In this document: one piece after another, positions 1 through 6,381 of the stretch
Layout of the letters: every line of letters begins with the position of its first letter
How positions within the stretch are numbered: the stretch's first letter is position 1
Origin: Treponema sp. UBA1798
GTDB lineage: Bacteria > Spirochaetota > Spirochaetia > Treponematales > Treponemataceae
Assembly (NCBI GenBank): GCA_002319875.1
Contig: DCFS01000256.1
Span: 10,927 to 24,027, forward strand
Direction of reading: 5' to 3'
DNA: 13,101 bases
The notes under the pieces: generated by a model
What the model saw: only the letters and a program-made list of their open reading frames with translations
The model's database searches: none
What the model was told of the DNA's origin: nothing
Translations under genes and position numbers: made by a program

Positions 1-1382
1 TCATGTGTAACGACTATCAAAATTGTAGCATGTACAGACAGATATTCCGAAATAGCCTTCATTACGTGCAGGCGGGTTTCAAAGTCAATATGCGCAAACG
101 GCTCGTCAAGAAGCAAAATATCAGGTTTTACGGTAAGCGCACGGGCAATATCCACACGCTTCATTTCACCAGATGACAGTGACTGCGGATATGCGTCCAG
201 ATGTGCACTTGTAAGTCCGACTTTCTCAAGGTTTTCGGTCAGTTCCTTAAGCGTTCCGCCAGAACCTGCTGCGGCAATCTGCTGAAACGAGTCCCGGATA
301 CTGAGATCGGGGAAAAAGGAAAAACGGGAATCCTGCTGGACGACGGTCATACGGCGCCGGAAAGGCTTAAAAGCCGCGGGATCGCTGCCTGACTCGCCGG
401 GCTTGAGCGCAACGAGATCGGAGCCTTCCATGACAATGCGGCCTTTCGTACCATCCATCAGGCGGAGGATCGCCTTAATCATGCTTGATTTTCCGCAGCC
501 GGACGGACCGGTAATGCCATAAATGGTGGACCTCTCAAAGACAAGGCTGAGCCCTTTGAAAGCAGTAAAAGTACGTTCGCCGAAAATACCACGCTTGAAA
601 TAGCTCTGGGATACGTCCTGCAGTTCGATGGCAGTACCGGACGAGCCCTTCTTTGCTTCCGGCTTTTCGTAACCTTCCATCTCGGGAAGGCTGTCTAAGC
701 GTTCGATGTTGCCATCCCTGAGCATAAAGGCCTGGTCAAGGGTAAGCTTCTTTATAAAGTCAAGGTCATGACTGACCATAAGGAAAGTTTTATTTTTTGC
801 CGAAAGAATTTCGTTATTAAGGAATTCCACGAAGTGCTTCCGGAGATTACGGTCCAGATTAACCGTCGGCTCGTCCAGAAGGATCAGATTACCGCTGCGT
901 GACAACAGAATCATCAGCGTAATACGCTGCATCTCACCGCCGGAAACCTCATCAGGGTAGAGTCTGGCGAAGGCGGAAAAATCAAGAGCAAAATAATTCC
1001 TGAGCCTCTGCTCGATGACGGACTTGCAACCCGGTGCAAGCAGTGCGAGATTCTGATCAAGAGTAAGCGAAGGATTCATAACCTGTGCTGTTTCCGCAGG
1101 AACAAACATAAGACCGGACTGCTCAATCTGTGACCACGCATCGAAATCGAGCTTTTGACCGCCAGAATAAGCGTTGAAGCTGTTTACTTTCATTCCACCT
1201 TTAAAAGTAAAAACCTGCGCAGGCAGGATACCGGCAATGGATTTCAGGAACACAGACTTTCCTGTACCGGTCGGCCCCATAATAACAGTCGACGAGCCTG
1301 ACTCTATTGAAAAATCGCAATCCCTGAGGAGCACGCGCTTACCAAGATGTATTGAAAATTTATGAAGTGATATAGGCGTCAT
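1..1382 (-). CDS. Tandem-fused ABC transporter ATPase of a peptide/nickel-type importer (C-terminus outside window)
   Basis: This is the energising subunit of the importer encoded just upstream: two complete nucleotide-binding domains in one chain, replacing separate DppD and DppF subunits. Translated from 1382, 460 residues are in the window. NBD1 has Walker A GPTGTGKS (36-43), signature VSGGEMQR (146-153), Walker B LILLDEP (166-172) and an H-loop SHD (204-206). A linker of about 25 residues follows near 225-250. NBD2 has Walker A GPSGCGKS (292-299), Q-loop VVQQD (347-351), signature LSSGEMKR (402-409), Walker B ILLLDEP (422-428) and the H-loop histidine as the last whole residue (460). NBD1 shows no clear Q-loop glutamine: the segment FVPAETAQVMNP puts Ala96 there by alignment. 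Neither domain has room for the cysteine-rich OppD/OppF tail between them. The ATG overlaps the permease stop (ATGA), with AGGAGG 8 bases upstream. The reading frame stays open to the left edge, and little should be missing beyond the end of NBD2. Confidence 0.93.
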   Translation of the reverse strand, partial: MTPISLHKFSIHLGKRVLLRDCDFSIESGSSTVIMGPTGTGKSVFLKSIAGILPAQVFTFKGGMKVNSFNAYSGGQKLDFDAWSQIEQSGLMFVPAETAQVMNPSLTLDQNLALLAPGCKSVIEQRLRNYFALDFSAFARLYPDEVSGGEMQRITLMILLSRSGNLILLDEPTVNLDRNLRKHFVEFLNNEILSAKNKTFLMVSHDLDFIKKLTLDQAFMLRDGNIERLDSLPEMEGYEKPEAKKGSSGTAIELQDVSQSYFKRGIFGERTFTAFKGLSLVFERSTIYGITGPSGCGKSSMIKAILRLMDGTKGRIVMEGSDLVALKPGESGSDPAAFKPFRRRMTVVQQDSRFSFFPDLSIRDSFQQIAAAGSGGTLKELTENLEKVGLTSAHLDAYPQSLSSGEMKRVDIARALTVKPDILLLDEPFAHIDFETRLHVMKAISEYLSVHATILIVVTH

Positions 1383-2185
1383 GTGTTTTCCTCCTTACGG
1401 TCGTTTAACATAAGCAGAAAAGCGACACTGATAGTTATCAACAGAATAGACGGCAGCCAGAAAAGAATGGGCTCCCCGCCTTCAAACAACGCGTCACGGT
1501 GAGCAGCAATCAGAGCGCCGGGACTCAGATGAGCGGGTGTACCGTAACTGCCGAAACCGAGTTGAATGATAAAACCGAACGAACAGTCCAGCACAAGTGT
1601 TTTGAGCAGAATACCTGCTGCCACGCGCTTGAGCGTATTGCGCATCAGGGCTGTATTCATGAGCACGGCAAGGATACGCTGCTTGGTAAAACCGTAAGAA
1701 CGGAACGACAGACTGTATTTACGGTTATAAAGGTCTGACAGAGGAATGGCTATACCCCTGACTGCCTCGGGCAGCGTGGTCACGGTCGCCGCTAACATAA
1801 ACACAACAAGCGACATAGTCGTCGATGCTGCGCTGGAGTGACGGGCCAGATAACCGGAGACCGGTGCATAACAGAACAGGGCGACAAGGATTGCAGGTAT
1901 AGACTCAACGGCGTTAAGGACGTTCGCAAAACCTCTCCCTGCCTGCATCGAAAGGACACTGACATAACCGATTCCGATACTTAACAACATTGCGAACAGC
2001 ATGGTTGCCACAAGAGTGATCGAAAGTTCACGGAAGGACAGAAAGAGAGCATGAAGATAGCCGGACTCAACGAGACTGGCAGGCACAAGACCTTCGAAAG
2101 CCCCGCACGGCAGCCAGGCAAGTGCAAGAGGCAATGCCAGAATGACGAGGCAGATAATTTTGAGGACATCAGATAGCTTTTTCAT
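1379..2185 (-). CDS. DppC-like ABC transporter permease
   Basis: This is an inner-membrane permease of the peptide/nickel (DppC/OppC) type, the second channel subunit of the importer. The 268-residue chain has about six hydrophobic segments (roughly 10-28, 48-75, 93-110, 124-140, 187-212 and 238-260). The cytoplasmic coupling region lies near residues 154-182 (KYSLSFRSYGF, then a basic stretch and NTALMRN), a degenerate match to the EAA loop. The C-terminal IQLGFGSYGTPAH (207-219) corresponds to the LG(L/F)G...P...WG segment of DppC proteins. The first 17 bases overlap the end of the DppB-like gene and the last bases overlap the ATPase start, so translational coupling is likely. The SD-like GAGGTGG lies unusually close to the ATG and inside the upstream coding sequence. 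The protein is well diverged from the orthodox DppC at the right end of the window. The family call is firm; the substrate is unknown. Confidence 0.9.
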   Translation of the reverse strand: MKKLSDVLKIICLVILALPLALAWLPCGAFEGLVPASLVESGYLHALFLSFRELSITLVATMLFAMLLSIGIGYVSVLSMQAGRGFANVLNAVESIPAILVALFCYAPVSGYLARHSSAASTTMSLVVFMLAATVTTLPEAVRGIAIPLSDLYNRKYSLSFRSYGFTKQRILAVLMNTALMRNTLKRVAAGILLKTLVLDCSFGFIIQLGFGSYGTPAHLSPGALIAAHRDALFEGGEPILFWLPSILLITISVAFLLMLNDRKEENT

Positions 2186-3053
2186 ACCACCTCGGATAAA
2201 TCAGAAACAGAATAGTTTTTACAAGAAAAGCAACTACGGCGTTTACACACAAAAGAATAAACACTGAGGCTACAAGCAGATCCGTGTTCGTCGCAAGTAA
2301 CGCGTCGAGCAGCGTACTGCCGAGGCCGGGGAAAGAGAACACTATCTCCGCAATGGTTACCGAGCCGATGATAGCCGGCACCTTGCCCGCAAGATACGGG
2401 ATAAACCGCGGCAGACTCGAGGAAAAAAGATATCCTGAATAGGTTCCCGGCATCGGAAAAAAACGGCCTAAACCGTGCCCAAGGGTCGAAAACACAATCG
2501 CATGGGTCGTCTCGACCTGACTGAGCATATCGGCCTTGAGAAAATTTGTTGCATCCCAGGAAAGTCCTCCCAGCACAACGGTAATGAACGCAATGATCGG
2601 GAAAGGTGCATCACTGCCAAAGGCATTAGCCAGAACCCAAAAACCGACGAATAATGGTACCGCAGCGAGAATAGAAGTAATAAGACTTAAAACCCCGTCA
2701 AAGCGCTCCGGCCCGGTGTGTCCATGATGCCTCGCCAGGTATCGGCCGGTCACGGCATAAGCCGATCCCGCCAGAGCAATGAAAGTGAGGATAACAAGTG
2801 ACGTCAGTGCAAGCGGCAGCGTGACTGCCGCGCCCGAAGCAATAATCTGCCCTGCGCTGAAGCCCGGATGAGCGATAGAAAAATCTTGCGAACCCGTAAT
2901 GAGAAGAAAGAAAGACTTTCCTGTCCCGACATAGCTTTCTATCGGGGCGCCGATAGAAAGCAGATAAAACCCGGAGAGTATTACAGTTCCTGCCACGGCA
3001 AATACAATGCCGTGAACGAAGAATTCCCGGATCAAAAAACGAAGAAAACGCAT
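2169..3053 (-). CDS. DppB-like ABC transporter permease
   Basis: This is an inner-membrane permease of the DppB/OppB type, partner of the DppC-like subunit encoded next. Its 294 residues begin with an N-terminal membrane helix (12-33), then an extracytoplasmic segment (about 34-68), then about five more helices. Family landmarks are the coupling region around residues 168-200 (DATNFLKADMLSQVETTHA, then HGLGR) and the late signature SVTIAEIVFSFPGLGSTLL (231-249). The latter matches the usual ...E.iFs.PGlG.l... of DppB. The C-terminus ends in YPRWYEKAI, in place of the usual DPR. The ATG is preceded by AAGGGG at about 8 bases. The gene is separated from the binding-protein gene upstream by about 147 bases holding three hairpins, so its expression may be uncoupled from that of the binding protein. 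Confidence 0.91.
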   Translation of the reverse strand: MRFLRFLIREFFVHGIVFAVAGTVILSGFYLLSIGAPIESYVGTGKSFFLLITGSQDFSIAHPGFSAGQIIASGAAVTLPLALTSLVILTFIALAGSAYAVTGRYLARHHGHTGPERFDGVLSLITSILAAVPLFVGFWVLANAFGSDAPFPIIAFITVVLGGLSWDATNFLKADMLSQVETTHAIVFSTLGHGLGRFFPMPGTYSGYLFSSSLPRFIPYLAGKVPAIIGSVTIAEIVFSFPGLGSTLLDALLATNTDLLVASVFILLCVNAVVAFLVKTILFLIYPRWYEKAI

Positions 3054-3200
3054 GCAGTGTACCCCTTAAGAAAACCTCTAAAAACTTCAGTTTTTAGAGG
3101 TAACGCTGAAAATGCGAGTTTTAAGTCGCAATATTACGGCGACTTAAAACTCGGCGACATCTCTAAAAAAGTCAATGAAAGTGTGCTTTTAGAGAGGCCC
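3054..3200 (-). repeat. Cluster of three inverted repeats between binding-protein and permease genes
   Basis: Three stem-loops lie back to back in the only sizeable gap among the transporter genes. Stem A: 3074-3086 pairs with 3089-3101 (13 bp, nearly no loop; core CCTCTAAAAACT). Stem B: 3115-3129 pairs perfectly with 3139-3153 (15 bp, CGAGTTTTAAGTCGC, 9-base loop). Stem C: 3160-3168 pairs with 3187-3195 (9 bp, TCTCTAAAA, 18-base loop). Stems A and C share the CTCTAAAA sequence, so the arms could also cross-pair. None is followed by a clear U-run on the minus strand, so simple intrinsic termination is not obvious. REP-like elements between a binding-protein gene and permease genes are known to stabilise the upstream mRNA in other bacteria (malE-malF of E. 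coli). A similar role here is inferred. Confidence 0.8.
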
Positions 3201-4796
3201 TTAATTCTTGAATTTCCAGTCTTCAACTGAAAGGAAAGGATTATCGGTAGCGATGGCAACGTTTTCCAGACCACGCGAGTAGACGTCCTTCTCCAGAGAG
3301 CACAAATACAACGAAGGCGAAAGATCGCAAATTCTCTGGTTAATCTGGAGCGTGAGATCGACCCACTTTGCAGTGACGACTTCCTTTTCCCATGCATCGA
3401 ACAGTACGTTCAGTTTACTGTCGGCGAGGCCGGTAACATTCAGATTACCGTTAGAACGGTACCAATTACCAAGACTTGAGTAAAGGTTATCAAAACCTTC
3501 ACAGTACAGGAGTGCCAGATCATACGACTTTTCACTATAGACCATACGTTTGAAAACCTGGTCACCGGTACGTTTCGCCTCGACGTTCAAACCGATCGCC
3601 GCAAGCTGTTTCACGATACCGTCAGCCATTTTCGTACCAAACTCGCCCATAGAGTCGGGATAGAGGAGAATAACGTTTTTGCCGGAGACACCGCCGGAAG
3701 AGGCAAGGCTCTTAGCCTTTTCAAGGTTATACGGGAGGAGATCCGGCATAGGATCTTTTACGTATTCAGGAATATTAGCTGAAAAAAGGTTGGACGGAAA
3801 CGGACCGTTGTTCAGAATGACACCGGTCTTCTGATCAGTAATCGACGGAATAAGAGAAGCTTTATTAAGCGCCATCGCCATTGCCTGACGGGCTTCAGCG
3901 TTCGGGAAAATTCTGGTGTTGATCGCTACTTCATAGAAGGCATAAGGCATATATGAATTGATGTCGACATTCGATATCTTCGCTACGGCAGCGCGGTCCA
4001 TCGGGTTTGTCTCAAGAATCAGATTTACACGTCCCTTGCGCATTTCGTTCATCCGGATGATCGGATCTATCACTTTCTTGATTACGAGCGTGTCTGCCTG
4101 CGGCCGATTCTTGAAATAGATACCGTTAGCTTCGAAAGTTACCCATTTTCCGATTTCCCAGCCGGTGAGCTTGAACGGCCCCGTACCGACAGGTGCAGTA
4201 GCAAATTTACGTTCGTTCTCTCCCGCACGCATGTTCACCTGCATCTCCTTTCCGTTATATTTAGAAGGTATAATCTTAAAGGTAAGAACCGGATAAGCGC
4301 GGAACTCGGGCAAAGGGTTTATAAATTCGATACGGACAGTCTTCTCGTCGACAGCCGTAACACTCTTGATAAATGACATAAGATAATCACGTTTCGGAGA
4401 GGCATTTTCCTTGTCTGTATAAGCGGAGAAGGAATATACGACGTCCGCCGCGGTAACGGGCGTACCGTCATGCCAGCTTACGTCGCGCAGCAGGGCCGTA
4501 TATTCCTTCTTGTTTACGGGATCCTGATCGATGCTCTCTGCAAGAGCAAGTTCGGAATAGAGCTTGCCGCTGGTTTCATCAACTTCGAAGTTGACGAGAC
4601 CGTCAAACACCAGTTCGTCGGCATTCAGACCGGAAGTATTCTGCTCCAAAACGGGATTCAACGAGTCCGGAAGTGTCGAAACTGCAACAACGATACCCTT
4701 CGGCTGGGATTTCCATACTAAGAAAGCACCGACTGATGCCAGCAAAAGGATTGCCACAACAATAATAGCTATAATGCTTTTTTTACTCATTTTCAT
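3201..4796 (-). CDS. Family-5 extracellular solute-binding protein (peptide/nickel type), membrane-anchored
   Basis: This is the substrate receptor of the importer. Its 531 residues fit the size of DppA/OppA proteins. Family landmarks are WHDGTPVTAADVVYSF (108-123), the SBP-5 signature region, and PVGTGPFKLTGW (202-213), which is strongly conserved in the family. The N-terminus is MKMSKKS followed by a hydrophobic helix at about 8-28. There is no lipobox cysteine, and no convincing small-residue cleavage site before WKSQPKG, so the protein is probably tethered by an uncleaved helix. The only cysteines are near the C-terminus (432, 490, 499). The start at 4796 overlaps the lipoprotein stop as TAATG. 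GAGG lies 8 bases upstream of it, which favours this ATG over the in-frame ATG at 4790. Binding-pocket residues that would show peptide, nickel or another ligand cannot be assigned by eye. Confidence 0.93.
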   Translation of the reverse strand: MKMSKKSIIAIIVVAILLLASVGAFLVWKSQPKGIVVAVSTLPDSLNPVLEQNTSGLNADELVFDGLVNFEVDETSGKLYSELALAESIDQDPVNKKEYTALLRDVSWHDGTPVTAADVVYSFSAYTDKENASPKRDYLMSFIKSVTAVDEKTVRIEFINPLPEFRAYPVLTFKIIPSKYNGKEMQVNMRAGENERKFATAPVGTGPFKLTGWEIGKWVTFEANGIYFKNRPQADTLVIKKVIDPIIRMNEMRKGRVNLILETNPMDRAAVAKISNVDINSYMPYAFYEVAINTRIFPNAEARQAMAMALNKASLIPSITDQKTGVILNNGPFPSNLFSANIPEYVKDPMPDLLPYNLEKAKSLASSGGVSGKNVILLYPDSMGEFGTKMADGIVKQLAAIGLNVEAKRTGDQVFKRMVYSEKSYDLALLYCEGFDNLYSSLGNWYRSNGNLNVTGLADSKLNVLFDAWEKEVVTAKWVDLTLQINQRICDLSPSLYLCSLEKDVYSRGLENVAIATDNPFLSVEDWKFKN

Positions 4797-6241
4797 TAAC
4801 GCATCCTCACAACAAATGAACTGTAAACGACTACTTCGCCTTCATAATTTTCAGTCTTGCCTTTCTGAACCTCGAAGAAATACTTGTCACTGGTCAGCTG
4901 GCTGCCTGCGTTCAGGACAGGCCACGAATTGCCGACCTTATAACCGCGGTTAACAAGGTCTTTCAGATTGTTCTTCTTAATCAGTTTTCCGCTCTTTGTA
5001 TTTTCCGGAAAGACGCGGACCGTACGGTTATCCTTCAATGTGATTACCAGATCATTCATCTGATTTCTGGGTATGGAAACCATGCCCCACCAGTATTCAT
5101 CCTTGTTCGCATTCGTAGCACTGAACTTTGCCGGACGGCTTTTTTTACTTTCGGCAGTTGAACCAGGCTGAGGATTAAAGAGTCCGATCATAATCGGCAT
5201 AACGACCTTGCCGCGGCTTGCTATTTCTTTAGCCGTGCTGATTTCCTTATTCACCTGAGCAATCTTGTCTTCGAGATCTTTTCTCTGATCGTTGATATCG
5301 TTCAGGATGTCCTGACCGATGGCATCGGGATACCGCGAGGCGAATGTGAGAAGTTCGTTATAAATCTTATCGATATTTGTTTTCACGGATTCCTGATGTG
5401 CAAGAATTTCTTCGAGCGACATGCTGCCGTTTTTTCCCTTTTCCGGAGTGCGTGCGAATTCTTCGCCGATACGGTCCTTATACTCATAAGCGCGTGCACG
5501 TATAGCCGATTCCCGCTCGATCGAAAGATCCTGATGAGCTTTCTTTAAACTGCGAAGATTGGCGGCAGCACCGGCATTTTTTGTAACTCCGGATTTGTTC
5601 ATGCTGGATCCAATCTCGTTCTCAGCAGCAGAATAAGCAGAGAGTGTGGCATCAAAGGCAGCTATTTTGTCGTCAAACCCATCGATGGCACGGGCCTTGC
5701 CCGCCTGATTGTTAAGCGCAGCCTTCTTCGTAAGTATGGAGCTGACAATATCAATTTCCTTACCAGCGAGAGAAAGCTCGTCGCTGTTGCCATACACTTT
5801 TACGGCCGAAGTCTGTAAATCCCTGGCAGGCGTTACTTTCCCCATTACCAGCATAGCACTGATACGCCCGGCAGCAAGGGTTGAACCCTTCTGGCAAATG
5901 TCAGGAGGAAGCTTGAGAACTGGATCTATAGCACTAAACTTTTCAACCGCAGTATTGCAGGCTGCAAGAAGTTTCTTCTCATCGGAAGATTTGATGGTGT
6001 CGGAGTCCGCAAGGGCAGATGCACCGGCGTTATACAAAGTAATGTAATTCAGATACTTCACACTCGTTTCTTTATCACGGATATCGGTCCAGAACGCAGC
6101 TGCAGCAGCGGGTTCTTTCTCATTCCACGCGGTTACGCCGCTGGCGATTGCTTTATCGTCGGCAGTAGTGCCCCCGGTAGTGGCACAGGATACAAGCATT
6201 GCAACTAAAATCAACGGGATTATAATTCCAAACTTTTTCAT
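4796..6241 (-). CDS. Lipoprotein of unknown function with a helical middle and a C-terminal beta-rich domain
   Basis: I do not recognise a named family. The 481 residues begin with a lipoprotein signal peptide (MKKFGIIIPLILVAM) ending in the lipobox LVSC, with Cys19 as the lipidated residue. Residues 30-120 are alanine-rich and helical, resembling tetratricopeptide-like repeats. Residues 155-345 are highly charged and predicted helical, with coiled-coil potential (for example around 315-340, DQRKDLEDKIAQVNKEI). From about 345 the composition changes: residues 380-481 are aromatic and beta-like (DEYWWGMVSIPR, then DLVITLKDNRTVRVFPEN), ending FVVRMR. AGGAGG lies 7 bases before the ATG. The gene is directly coupled to the binding protein (TAATG), so it may serve the same importer, perhaps in the outer membrane or periplasm. 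That link is inference from position only. Confidence 0.88.
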   Translation of the reverse strand: MKKFGIIIPLILVAMLVSCATTGGTTADDKAIASGVTAWNEKEPAAAAAFWTDIRDKETSVKYLNYITLYNAGASALADSDTIKSSDEKKLLAACNTAVEKFSAIDPVLKLPPDICQKGSTLAAGRISAMLVMGKVTPARDLQTSAVKVYGNSDELSLAGKEIDIVSSILTKKAALNNQAGKARAIDGFDDKIAAFDATLSAYSAAENEIGSSMNKSGVTKNAGAAANLRSLKKAHQDLSIERESAIRARAYEYKDRIGEEFARTPEKGKNGSMSLEEILAHQESVKTNIDKIYNELLTFASRYPDAIGQDILNDINDQRKDLEDKIAQVNKEISTAKEIASRGKVVMPIMIGLFNPQPGSTAESKKSRPAKFSATNANKDEYWWGMVSIPRNQMNDLVITLKDNRTVRVFPENTKSGKLIKKNNLKDLVNRGYKVGNSWPVLNAGSQLTSDKYFFEVQKGKTENYEGEVVVYSSFVVRMR

Positions 6242-6381
6242 TCATAAACCTCCTAATTAAAAACTCCGCATTAGCGGTGCGCCGGAACGGCGCAGTATGA
6301 TAAAAAGTACACGGATCCGTCTGTCGCGAAAACGAATTTCCCATCAGGAAACAGACGAATGCCTGTACGTACTTTTTATCA
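6242..6381 (-). repeat. Structured intercistronic region with long inverted repeat
   Basis: A long, branched fold spans the junction between the SUMF1-like gene and the lipoprotein gene. The outer arms TGATAAAAAGTAC (6298-6310) and GTACTTTTTATCA (6369-6381) pair over 13 bp. Inside them GTCTGT and ACAGAC pair (about 6319-6324 with 6351-6356), and a small TTTCC/GGAAA hairpin sits near the tip (6338-6352). A separate compact hairpin, TGCGCCG-gaa-CGGCGCA, occupies 6278-6294, next to CCGC-atta-GCGG at 6266-6277. The distal arm begins with the stop codon of the upstream gene, which is followed in frame by a second stop (TGA TAA). It may be a partial terminator, a processing site or a translation-control element. 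There is no strong U-run to prove termination. Confidence 0.65.

Noticed and set aside
3074..3195. Possible CRISPR or attachment site from repeated CTCTAAAA sequences
   Set aside because: The repeats are inverted, not direct with uniform spacers, and no integrase, Cas gene or tRNA is near.
2868..3230. 120-codon plus-strand open frame crossing the hairpin cluster
   Set aside because: It overlaps two supported genes and is made partly of inverted-repeat sequence. The translated repeats explain its length.
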